Made by a program: the position numbers and the translations under genes | Part shown: in pieces, positions 12,601 through 23,266 of the stretch | How the letters are laid out: each line of letters opens with the position of its first letter | How positions within the stretch are numbered: position 1 is the stretch's first letter | DNA from: Theristus sp. LFF4_11 | Lineage: Eukaryota; Nematoda; Chromadorea; Monhysterida; Xyalidae | DNA: 64,000 nucleotides | Assembly (NCBI GenBank): GCA_030248135.1 | Contig: JASANC010000810.1 | Span: forward strand, 1-64,000 | Direction: 5' to 3' | Notes under the pieces: model-generated | The model's database searches: none | The model's input: the letters and a program-made list of their open reading frames with translations, nothing else | Told to the model about the DNA's origin: nothing

Positions 12601-13328
12601 ATTGCTTACGTGTTTTTTCCCACCGTCACCTCTTCAGCGACGAAGACCCGGAGCTGCTGCTGCTCAACCACGATCGTGTCGCTTCCGATCAGCATGACAC
12701 CGATCACCATCACCATCACCACCCGGTGCCGATGTTGTCCTCGCCGACACCGTTGCACAATTATTCCGGCCGCTTCTCGTTCCACCATCAGCGATCGAGC
12801 GATGACGCGAATACGTCGGCAATGAATATAGGTCTCGGCACGGTTTTGCTGGATATTATTGACAAAAAAAAAGATTTCAGACTTTACTGATTGCCATTGC
12901 TATTCAATTTCCAATAATTCTCCTTGATGATCACGTTAGGTTGAAGCAAGATCGCTTCGAGACCAACAACCACAAATACCGTATTCACTACCCGATACTC
13001 CCTAGATGCACAGTTTTTCCACTAGCCTGCAATCATGAACAGCGACACGGACAGAGCAAAACCGCGGTTTTTTTGCTCAGACATGACACCGGAACGAGTG
13101 CACAGTGGCGCCCGTCTGAGCGGCCACATGACCGCAAGCCGCGCGGGCATGGCGGTGTCAATGGCGATGCCCGCACTGGACTTGTCGCCGATTCATGCCA
13201 CGGAAGACGCTACCAGCCATCAGAACGGGACGGGAGCGCAAGAGAATGAGAATCTTGAAGAGCCTGACGACGATGTGTACATGCAGACGACGTTGTCGCC
13301 GGTGGCCGAGTTGCATTCCGTTTCTTGA
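9647..13328 (+). CDS. bora: Protein aurora borealis (Bora/SPAT-1) homologue, eight exons, 509 aa
   Basis: Bora is the cofactor that, once phosphorylated by CDK, lets Aurora A activate Plk1 at mitotic entry; in C. elegans the orthologue SPAT-1 works with PLK-1 in the early embryo. Exons are 9647-9790, 9988-10103, 10499-10665, 11051-11269, 11422-11745, 12201-12318, 12638-12831 and 13081-13328 (1530 nt, phases consistent). Family signatures appear in the right order: VNPFES (residues 17-22), SPSVFS, FRWSIDHIAHLNPADI (from 59), a VVPSP motif, a TTQTMLTFPPDLDLIQLL block, then SLRRKLF (264-270), an RxL-type cyclin-docking candidate. Many SP/TP sites and a HHHHHH run occur. The start is the first of two ATGs, just ahead of the conserved N-terminus. 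The length is close to human Bora. A poly(A) signal lies at 13851. Confidence 0.92.
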
Positions 13329-14370
13329 GCCCTGGAAAACTCGTCTCTGGAGAGGAGGACAAAATTGTACGGAGTTTTGAGTGTACTGTTTTTGTTTGCA
13401 TTCGATTTGGACTGGTGTAAGGAGGACGGAACTGTACTGTTTTGAGGATACCGTTTTGTAATTGTTGCAGAAAGGTGGATTTAGTGAGACTGGTACTGGT
13501 TCGCTTGCCTTGGTGCTATTATTTGGTGGCTTTTTTGTTTTTCGAATGTTTTTTTTCTGACTTCATGCCGATACAGGTACTTGGTTTATGTTTTTTTTTG
13601 TCCAAATCTTGGATGCATTTTTGTGCATTTTGTAATTTTTATTCTTTCATCAGACGTGTACGTACTAAATTTTCCAGGGATCACTAATTTTTTTGATTTC
13701 AAAACAAATACGGGAAACAAAATCGCGTTTCATTTCAGTCCGTGTGATGAAATGAGAATGCTGTATTTATTGCTTCGTTTGATTCTGTCATGGTGATTCG
13801 AGTGCAATGCTGTAAAATTGAAAATGAAAAAATCTTCTTTTTGTTTCTGGAATAAAAACGTTTTCATTATGGATTGGAGTGGATTTTCATTATTTTAGAC
13901 GTGACGTCTTTTGGACGTCTCGGTGTGGTCTGTTATTGTCGCACCGTATTATAAGAATTATATTTACGAGAAATTGAGAATTTCTTTTTCAATCAAAATC
14001 CATCAAAATATTGTTTATTGTTCCGTAGCTTTCAGAAAAAAGCTTTGTGAGACACTGTTCGCTTTCAGGCGAGCCCTGTGATGGTGTCAGCAATCAGTCA
14101 GGTGTACTGATTGGCTGCGCATAAACGTCTTGCAGCCAATGAGCGCGCAGTATCTTTGAATTTTTGATTACCCGGTCACTTTGTGTGTGATGTTTTTTTG
14201 CAAATTCCAGGAACCGAACCCCGGAGCCTGCATCTGCATTTTTTATACCAAAGAAGAGCTTACGAATATCTTGCACCAATTACCCGAATTTCCACCGGTT
14301 TTCCGTTTTTTTACACCAAACCCCAACAAAAACTCCAAAAGTATTCATCACCAACCGACAATTCGAAAGA
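13329..14370. other. Bora 3'UTR and spacer before the RING gene
   Basis: The Bora 3'UTR runs to the AATAAA at 13851-13856. The remainder has no convincing coding exon. An acceptor-like TTCCAG at about 14210 precedes the leader of the RING gene and could be a 5'UTR or trans-splice site. Confidence 0.6.
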
Positions 14371-17300
14371 ATGTGCGACTCACAAGCGGGCCTGAACAAA
14401 TCAACAGACAGTCTGGTACCGGAGTGCCCGATTTGTCTGCAGGTGTTTACCGAGCCGAAACAGCTGAACTGCGGACACAGTCTCTGTAAGACCTGTATCG
14501 AGTCGATGGTGTCGGTGTGTTTGTTGGTTTTTTCGGGATTTTTTTGCGCAAGAATTGGCTGAGAAGAGGGTACATTACGAATGAGGCGCGGCCAGCCATC
14601 GGAATCCAGTATTGCATCTTGCATCTAGTGTTTTGGGTGTTGCCTAAACTGTATGGCTGAATAAATACGACAGTCCTCGTATTCTCCCTCAGGGCGGGAT
14701 TAGACTAGGAGTTGTCTCTTTCAAAAATGCCAAGATTATTCCCAGCCATGTGTGCAAGGGAGAAAGAATGAACAGAATAGCACGAAGAATAGATTAGTTT
14801 AAAAAACACGTCAAATTGGACACACAACTAGGTTTTTGAATGGCTTTCTTTTTTCATTCAAATTTCGCGCCCTCCTTGCACCCTGAAAAAAGCTGCCATG
14901 TTTAATCATCCATTCCGTAGCTATGATGTAACGTTGATTGATTGGTCATCAATAGAACTTAGTTGATATGATGATGTTGACAATTGTTGTTGGAAGCTCT
15001 GTTGGGACTCCTCCAACTTGCGAGAACAGCTCGGCTCCTAATCACGTCCACACGCTTTGGTGGGTGTCTTGAAATGCAGGCCAATCAGTTCTCAGTGTTT
15101 GAAAGATTGCTAAGCATATACTAACATTCGAGTGTCAAATGGGGTTGCTCTGCTGTTATTCTGGCTGTGTAGGACTGGTTATCAGTGCGGCACCAGACAA
15201 AAGTAGTGACTGCGTGAATTTCTCAGGCCAAAAAGCTGAACTGTCCCGTCTGCCGTACGGTCAGTCAGATCCCGAAAGGTGGCTTCAAGACCAACTACGA
15301 GCTGCAAGCGATCGTTGAGAAGTTGTCGCAGAAAACAGAGGCCACGACGAAAAAGTACGCGTTTTTGGGTCTTTTGCCTTATTTTTGCAGTAAATCAAAA
15401 CAATTACGATGACTTCGGCATTTACAGTCCTAGTATGAAGACCGTTCACTTTCTGGCAGCAATAGGTTGTTTGTTGTTCATTGCGCTCGCAACAAGTAAA
15501 AGCTTTCAAGCCCCACACGAGACGAGACAGGCAAAAGTCGCACAAATGACGAGCTGAGCGACACGTCAGGTGGCAAGCGCACTTGCAAGCCACGCGCGTT
15601 CATGAAAACCTGAAGTTGCTTACACAGTTCGCAATGCAAGCACAGAAAGTCGCCGCTTGTGTGCCTGTGCCTGAGGTTTGTGATTGTGATCTGTGCAACA
15701 GTCTTCCTGAAACGCAAGTGTGTGGTGACGAAAATGGTTTTCAGACTAGGGCTTTCATGACTGTTGTAATGAAATGACGTTCGTAAAGTAACTCAAAAAG
15801 CCAACTAGAGGGGCATTCATGAAGGAGTATTTGGTGACCACTTAACCATGTTGCACAGCTGCGCGTCACGAAATACTGCTTCATGAATGCGCCTTCACTA
15901 GCAACAATCATTCGCAGAGTGAAATGTGCGGTGTGCGAGCAGCGTGTGAAGTGCGAGGACGCCGTCGTCTGCACGCAATGCGACGACATTCAGCTCTGCA
16001 TGAAGTGCACGCTCACCAAGGGCCATAAAAACCATCTGTGGAAAACCTGGGACGACATCATACAGTCGAAACGCACCGAATGGCGCACGCATAAACGATT
16101 GAATGTGCGGTTTATGGTTTTTTTGTTTTTTTGTTTGTTTGGTGTTTTGAGTTTTGCTTACATTAGAAGTGATCGTGGAGTTGGCTGGATGGCTGATTGA
16201 TTGGCTGCTTTTGGTATTGGGCTCGGTATTTAGGCTGTCCTGCACAGAAAGCATGCATCACGTGATCATCACCAACCGATCCGCTGGTAGCTCACAATTT
16301 CGCATTCGACTGTACTTGCAGATGTGCGCTGTCATTTTTTTTTTGATTGTCATTCAGTGTTTTTCCATCTCCCAGGTGAACCCGACCATCGACCGTCTGA
16401 ACGAAACGCTCGAACTGGCCAGTGGCTCCGATTTGAACGGCAAAGCGGCGAAGATCACCACGGCCATGCAGAAATGCCTCGACCTGTACCGCGGCATTGG
16501 ACAGGCGTATGACACGAAGCTGCAGGCGTCGCTGGTAGGGGGGGGGATGGAAAAAGACTGAATGTTTGAAAGTTTGAAATGTTTTTTGCCTTTTTTCGGC
16601 TAGTTTTTGTTGGTGACCTCAACCATGAATGTTCGGTTGAGACAGTTTTACAAATAAGTTTTTTGTTTTGTCACTGCTGTGCCTATGCGATAATAGCTGA
16701 AAACGGGTTGATTGATTGGGGCTGCTTGGATGCGCTGCAGTTTCACGAGTCACCGTTTTTGTGTGTGTGTGTGTGTCAAAATTGAATTGCAGCATTTTGA
16801 AAGTACAGTTTTTGCATTTGCAACAATTAGTTCATCGATCCAGGTTTCCATTTAACTTTGCGCAAGTCCACCATTTCAGTACCAACGTTTTAGGCCGAAA
16901 TCCTTGCCGCGTGCGAGAAGTTCGACAACGAACAGAACGGTGAGCTGTTCAACGAGTCAGCCAAGCGGGACATGGAGCGCTGCTGCGACGTCGCCATGAA
17001 GACCACACGCGACTTCAGGGACAAGGTCGTGCGGTCACGGTCGTTTTTTTTCTGTTCCGTTGCTTGTTATTTTTTTGTTGAGCAAGATGGACACCACACT
17101 GGTGTTGCGGTGTACCACGGTGCTTCTGTGGTGTACCAAGGTTGTGTTACGGTGTAACACGATGGTGTGGCGGTGTACCACTGTGGTGTTGCGGTGTACC
17201 ACGGTGGTGCAACGTGGAGCGCGTCCGTGCCCCGGTTACCCTCTCACGGGTCATCTGCCGCCGACCACCGAAAACGTCATACATTCACCAAAAAACTGAA

Positions 17301-17664
17301 ACAAACATCCGTTTGTTCTCAGGCGCAAGAAGTGCAACAGAATCTCGCCGGCCTACTGAACGACATCCACGGCCGTCTGCAGTCGTACGCAAAGCTGCAC
17401 CAGCCGAAAGTGGACGCGCTGAGAAAGGAGATGCAGCCGTATCTGGTGACGGGCGTCGGTGGCGGTGACGTCGGCAGGCAGTCGCCGCGGTACACCGCAC
17501 GGAATAACAGTTTTGACGTCCGTGTGACCGGTGGTTTGTTTGAGTTGAAGGCCCGTCCGCGTGCCGGCGTATTTCACGTCACTCAGACGGATCTCAGTGA
17601 GCGGACTCGCGCGACTACGAATTTTGAATTCCCGCGCGTCAAGCGAGCAGCAATACAATGTTAA
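14371..17664 (+). CDS. TRIM-like E3 ubiquitin ligase: RING, B-box-like fingers, coiled coil (~416 aa)
   Basis: Exons are 14371-14508, 15227-15354, 15570-15736, ~15920-16104, 16376-16534, 16894-17025 and 17323-17664. A full C3HC4 RING lies at residues 19-55 (C19, C22, C34, H36, C39, C42, C52, C55), split by an intron. An exon with a short CDCDLC/VCG finger follows, then a B-box-like exon with six spaced Cys and two His (CAVCEQ to GHKNH, from residue 147). The next three exons are helical and heptad-like (IDRLNETLELA; QEVQQNLAGLLNDI), fitting a coiled coil. No NHL, SPRY or filamin domain is visible. RING proteins of this type transfer ubiquitin from an E2; the substrate is unknown. The acceptor of the fourth exon (GAG at 15919) is weak, and the stop may be bypassed by a splice into the next exons. 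Confidence 0.75.
14690..14910 (+). repeat. Dispersed repeat in a RING-gene intron
   Basis: This ~220-base stretch (from GGCGGGATTAGACTAGGAG through GCGCCCTCCTTGCACCCTG) matches the reverse complement of about 55572-55800. Both copies are non-coding, and no terminal structure was clear. Confidence 0.6.
15809..15895. mobile_element. Hairpin MITE with ATTCATGAA arms
   Basis: The left arm GGGGCATTCATGAAG and the right arm CTTCATGAATGCGCC are inverted copies around a TATTTGGTGAC/GTCACGAAATA inner palindrome. Related copies lie at 44197-44270 and 58245-58353. This one sits just upstream of the B-box exon. Confidence 0.7.
17088..17215 (+). repeat. GT-rich minisatellite in a RING-gene intron
   Basis: Imperfect repeats of a motif like GTGTTGCGGTGTACCACGGT, about 20-35 bases each, fill this part of the intron. 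A related GGTGCAACGG / ACCGCACCACGGTACC sequence recurs around 18025-18120 in the next intron. Confidence 0.7.
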
Positions 17665-17793
17665 TAGTAGGCTGCTCGACCAGGCGACCAGAAGCACTGA
17701 ACTGAAGCCTCTTTTCTTTGTTGTTTTTTGCAAATATAGATACAACCTTATTTGCGCGAAAATCGTTTTCCTGTGTTCTTTCCATGCCATCAG

Positions 17794-19295
17794 TCAACAC
17801 CAACCACAACCATTACAGGGTGGCTGCTGCGCGGGTGCGAGAGCGCACATGGCCTCGTCCACAATGCACGCGAGCACAACGGATGACTTGGATGGACCGC
17901 CACCTGCCAAGAGACAACGGGTTTGGTTAAAACAACGGGTTTGTGTTTGGCTAAAAGTTGGTGGTGTGTGATGCGCGAATTCGAGTTGTCGTGTCGTCTG
18001 TTGAATTGTTCCATGCTGATGCGGCGGTGCAACGGAACGTGGTGGTGCACCATGGCCGCAGAACAGTCACCGTTGGGCGGGTGTATCGGATGGCGGCAAG
18101 CGCACCGCACCACGGTACCCCACGCCCGTTTCGCCGGTGTGCAGCCACCGTTTTACGAAAGCAACCAACAATGTGATGGCGCTTTGACAAACACGAAAAA
18201 GTGACCTCAGATACTGGAGACGTGTACTGTGACATTAGTGTGATGCACAGAGGCGCATGCGAGCTATTTTATGCATGTTCCTGGTTTGGTAGCCAAACCG
18301 GCCAAAGAGGGGGTAATCTGGCAGGTGAAATTGCTGAATGGATGAATAATGGTGATTTGTTCGACTGGCCGCTCAAAATTTTGGGACACCTACCTGGTAC
18401 AGGATGCCCGTTCCGAACGGCCAACATGCCTGTTCGTGGCTGAGCCTCGTAACCAGACATAACAGGCGCCCGTGCATGTCTGCTCATGCATCACCAGACC
18501 AGAGTGTGCAACAGTCTTCCCGCCTGCGAGCATTGAGAAATCCGGTTTTTTGTTTGTTTGCAGTCGTCACGCAACACCAGCAATGCTCCGACCGCAGCGG
18601 GCACGTCCTCAAGTGATAGTGCGTCGCCGTCGCCCGAGTTTGACGACGTGACGACGCTGTGGCAAGCGGGTGGCGGAGGTGACAGCAGTGGCAACGACGA
18701 TGACGACGACGATTACGCCTCGGACGAAGATGACGAGCTTGGTGGCAGCCTGCTGGAGCGTACCGGCCTGTTGCCGACGATTCGACGCGCGCCGAACCTG
18801 GTTCGAGTGGTTGTGTTGGGTTTTTTATTTTTTTGTAATTCTCCCCTTCCTTGCAAGGGGAGATGCCTGCATTTGGTCGAGTTGAGGTTTTAATGAAAGA
18901 TCACGGAACCAACTATGACCATAAGAAAACAGATGATTGGTTCGACAGAATTGCGAGTGTTGTTCTTTGAAATGATGATTTTCTGTGTGAGGTAGTAGTT
19001 CGTAAAATGTGTTTCTTTAAACCAACCTGTCACTTTTAGCTTTTTTTCGTAGAATACACAGAACACAATAAATGTATTCCAGTAAGAAAAACGACTGCAT
19101 CGGATTCTTTCACTCCGATCCGATCCCGTGTTTCTTATTTCGTTTTTCTTTCTGTCTCGTGCTCTGCATTCACTAGTTGTCTAATCCGTTCCATTGTTGC
19201 ACCCACAGACGCCCACCCTTGCTGGACGTCGTCGTGGAAGCGCCACGTCACGCCGCCGTGCCGCATGCCGAGGTGCCCCGAGAGGCATGAAATGA
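17794..19295 (+). CDS. Acidic Ser-rich exons: 3' end of the RING gene or a separate short gene
   Basis: Three exons join in phase: 17794-17920, 18564-18806 and 19209-19295. They encode a Gln/Pro start, a possible internal Met start (MASSTMHAST), a nuclear-localisation-like PPPAKRQR, a Ser-rich stretch, an acidic DDDDDDYASDEDDE run and an Arg-rich tail ending GAPRGMK. I do not recognise a domain. They are collinear with the RING gene, and no AATAAA lies between 17664 and 17850, which favours one transcript; I could not find an unambiguous in-phase donor to connect them. An AATAAA at ~19068, before the last exon, instead allows an end at 18893. Confidence 0.4.
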
Positions 19296-22200
19296 AATGC
19301 GGGTAATATGAAACGAGGTGTACCATGATTGTGTCTGTTATTCACGTCCACGTTCATTTATTGTTTTATTTAAATTTCTTCAATGGCCGAAAACCAAAAA
19401 AACATGCAAATTTTGACCGACTTCTGAAAATTGTGTTGATTTATACGATTGAAAAGACTGTTTCTTTCCAGGCGTAAGATCCTTTCACAAGTGCGGTGAA
19501 AATGCGTTGTTTGATTTTTTTACAGTATACTAAATGATGTAAAATGATAATTGGAAAAGCATAAACGTTCAGAAACATTTTAGTTCCAATTTGATGTGTG
19601 ATTGTGGTGCATCATGTTTTTTAAGACTCGCTTTTTGAGTCGACCGACCCGGTCTCCACACCTCTAGGCACAGTTTTTAAAAAGTATTTAGATTTTGACG
19701 AAATTAACACCAGTCGAACCGTCTCGATGCGCTGAGTTCGAAAATCATATTTATTTTTTAATTTGACCCGGTTTTATGTTTCAAAAAACGAAAAAACCGT
19801 TTTTTTGGGGACCTTTAGAAAAATAGTTCTAACTCGCCTCTGCGTTAAGCTATTAACAAAATTCAAAAACCAATCGATTTCGCATGTGCTTGCGCACATT
19901 TTTTATGTTAACAATGTTATACAAAAATGCTGTTTTATGCTTTAAATTTAAGAAAAACTAAAAGAGTATGTGGTTTTTGCTCTGTTTAGGCACTTTTAAA
20001 GCGGATGCGGAGTAGGGTTGCTAAGTGATTCTGAAAGCCCTTGAAAAATGCTACAAGTATGCAAAAAATAAAAAAAATCGATTGGGCATTAAGAAGTAAC
20101 GAAGCATTACAATATCGATCGTGCGCATACATAAAGAGTATTTCCTGGTATGCCGACAAATTGTGGAGCAACGGAGACAAAAACCAAAAACGGGTATTAG
20201 GGCAACTTTTTGCGCTGAATCCGAAATAGTGGGTACCGTTGCAAAATTTTGCTACAGTAACCCAATATTTGCGATTTTTGGCTTTTTTGGCTCTTTTTTG
20301 GATTGTTTCTAATCCGTGTGGTGTTATACTTGAACTAATCAGGCCAAATTTGGTATCAATCGGCTCCCCTTAATTATGCGAACAATTTCCATTTAGATAC
20401 CGTAACTATATCGTGATTACGGTAACCCGTAGAGCACGATATTTACCCTTTTTAACAATTTTTAGACCGAAAGTGACATTTTTGATTCCTGTAGTGTTCT
20501 GGTTGTTCCAATTGAATCAAATTTGTCAGTCAATTACTCTACAATTGTTACATCAATCTACCAAACCAATCAAATTTAGCATCCATCAGACACCGTAATC
20601 CTCGTCGACTACCATTCCCAGTGTGTCTCTTTGCACCCCCAAATTTTTAGGGGCCACCTCAGGTGCTGATTTTTTTATTTTTTTCAAGTTTTCACCATTT
20701 TCAGGCATGAAATTGCTTTATGGTCTATGCAATGTTATACTTGAACGAATCTAGTCATATTTAGCATCAGTCGACTCCCGTTGATTAGGCAATCAACTTT
20801 CAATGAGATACCGTAATCCTTGCTTGACTACCGTACTTTTCAAAGCACGGTATTTTACTAATTTTGTACATTTTTCAAGCCTGAAATCGGCTGTTTTGAT
20901 CCATGTAGTGTTACACTTGAACAATTTTAGTCAAATTCGCGATCAATACACTCCCCTTGATCCGGGAAACAACTTTCACTCAGATACCGTAATCATTGCT
21001 TGACTACCGTTCCTTCCCACCCTCAAATTTTCAGGGGCCACCTCAGGTGTTGAAACCGTAACGAAAGGGGGATTTCGGGTAAAAAGAAATCTTACTGAGA
21101 AAAACGTTCACAACCTGAGTTATCTTACTTTGCCCGATGTTTCTATCGTGCCCTATGCCATGGGGATGAGGAAGGAATTCCTTTAATAATAAATTTAAAA
21201 TTAAAAAAACAAGTCACAAAAAATTTGAAACCCTGTTATAAACACAAATCAAGGTTGCTGACTTCGAATATGTGTGTTTATTTTTTCATACGAATTACAC
21301 CGCACCCTAAAAACGGCCTCTATACAAACGAAAAAAGGAAAAAAAAGAAAAATAAAAAAATCTTTTTTATAGTTGATTGTCGGATAATTGTCGTAATTAT
21401 AGTGATTATTTATTGATTATAGTTCTATATTGCTCGTCTGGTCTCTATCTTCGATAAACTCACCACTTATTCCAACTTTATTTCCATAAAAATCGTTTTG
21501 AGACACGGAGTAATCTGTATAAAAAAAAAAAATCAGCACCTGAGGTGGCCCCTAAAAATTTGGGGGTGGGCCAAATTTGATTCAATTGGAACAACTAGAA
21601 CACTACAGGAATCAAAAATGTCACTTTCGGTCTAAAAATTGTTAAAAAGGGTAAATATCGTGCTCTACGGGTTACCGTAATCACGATATAGTTACGGTAT
21701 CTAAATGGAAATTGTTCGCATAATTAAGGGGAGCCGATTGATACCAAATTTGGCCTGATTAGTTCAAGTATAACACCACAAGGTTTAGAAACAATCCAAA
21801 AATGAGCCAAAAAAGCCAAAAATCACAAATATTGGGTTACTGTAGCAAAATTTTGCAACGGTACCCACTTTTTCGGGTTCAGCGCAAAAAGTTGCCCTAA
21901 TACCCGTTTTTGGTTTTTGTCTCCGTTGCTCCACAATTTGTCGGCATACCAGGAAATTCTCTTTATGTATGCGCACGATCGATATTGTAATGCTTCGTTA
22001 CTTCTTAATGCGCAATCGATTTTTTTTATTTTTTGCATACTTGTAGAATTTTTCAAGGTCTTTCAGAATCACTTAGCAACCCTACTTCGCATCCGTTTTA
22101 AAAGTGCCTAAACAGAGCAAAAACCACATACTCTTTTAGTTTTTCTTAAATTTAAAGCATAAAACAGCATTTTTGTATAACATTGTTAACATAAAAAATG

Positions 22201-23266
22201 TGCGCAAGCACATGCGAAATCGATTGGTTTTTGAATTTTGTTAATAGCTTAACGCAGAGGCGAGTTAGAACTATTTTTCTAAAGATCCCCCAAAAAACGG
22301 TTTTTTCGTTTTTTAAAACATAAAACCGGGTCAAATTAAAAAATAAATATGATTTTCAAACTCAGCGCATCGAGACGGTTCGATTGGTGTTATTTTCGTT
22401 AAAATCTGAAAACTTTTCAAAAACTGTGCCTAAGGGGGGTCGATATTCTGAAAAAGCCGATCTTAAATATTTTTTTCTAATTCACTGGTTCTGATTATTT
22501 GAAAGCATTTCCGCTTATTGGTTGTTTTGAGTTGTTGTATTTTTGTAGGAACGATGGTTTTTGAGTCGGTTGTTGTTTTTTGGTCGCTACGTATTGATTT
22601 TGTGAACTGCTCCGTTTCTGGGAATGTTTTTTTTGTTTTTTTTTCTGTGTCTACCTGTGGTCGTCCTGTCCTCCTGATTAATGTGTGTGTGTGTGTAGTA
22701 TCACTGGTTGGTTGATGCATGCATACATTGGGGTAAAGGGATCGGAGTCAAAGCCCGCACAAAATGCATGCATCACACGATTCGTATGTGCACAACAACC
22801 AATCAGTTTCCACCACGAATTAGTCAGAACAAGACGACGATATGATGCAGATGAAAAATTCCTAAAGAATCAAAAAAACAACAGCGAAGTGTGATATTTG
22901 ATGAATGAATTGTGAATATTTTTGTTTTACAAGCGTAAAACCCTCTGCCGGTATTGGGTTCCGTCTTGTGTAACTTTTTTTTGTTTTTGTTACCGTTGCC
23001 TGGCGTGATGTGTCTGTGGCAGTTCAGACAGGAATTGAGTTTTTTGTTCTTTTCGAATCGAATAAAAAATGTTCATCGATGTTTCATTATCGATTAGCAG
23101 ATAGAATTAAATGGAAAGAAAAATAAACCCGGTTTAAAAAGGTCCGGTGAAATCTTTTCAGTAGACCAAAATGAGTTTCAGTTCAGAATACAGAAGACAG
23201 AAAAGTGGTGGTGTTTTCAGGAAAATTTCTGTTTGAAATTCTAAAAATTGGGAAGAATAGTAAAAA
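19296..23266. other. Intergenic region between the RING gene and MUS81
   Basis: Most of this spacer is the long inverted repeat described separately. Outside it (22480-23266) there is only AT-rich sequence with a GT microsatellite at ~22685 and no supportable exon, ending in the MUS81 leader. Confidence 0.7.
19620..22470. mobile_element. Long-inverted-repeat (foldback) element, arms ~0.95-1.05 kb
   Basis: The left arm (~19620-20675) and right arm (~21528-22470) are reverse complements with modest divergence. For example, 19763-19945 and 22152-22334 encode nearly the same 60-residue open frame on opposite strands. The ~850-base centre holds shorter repeats of the type GACTACCGT...GATACCGTAAT. 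The outer ends (TTTTAAGACTCGC...CCTCTAGGCACAG) are shared with the element at 28766-30868, so this is a family. No transposase was seen; non-autonomous DNA transposon is the likely class. Confidence 0.85.

Noticed and set aside
19763..19945. 60-residue ORF found again on the minus strand at 22152-22334
   Set aside because: It is duplicated only because it lies in the arms of a long inverted repeat; there is no recognisable domain.
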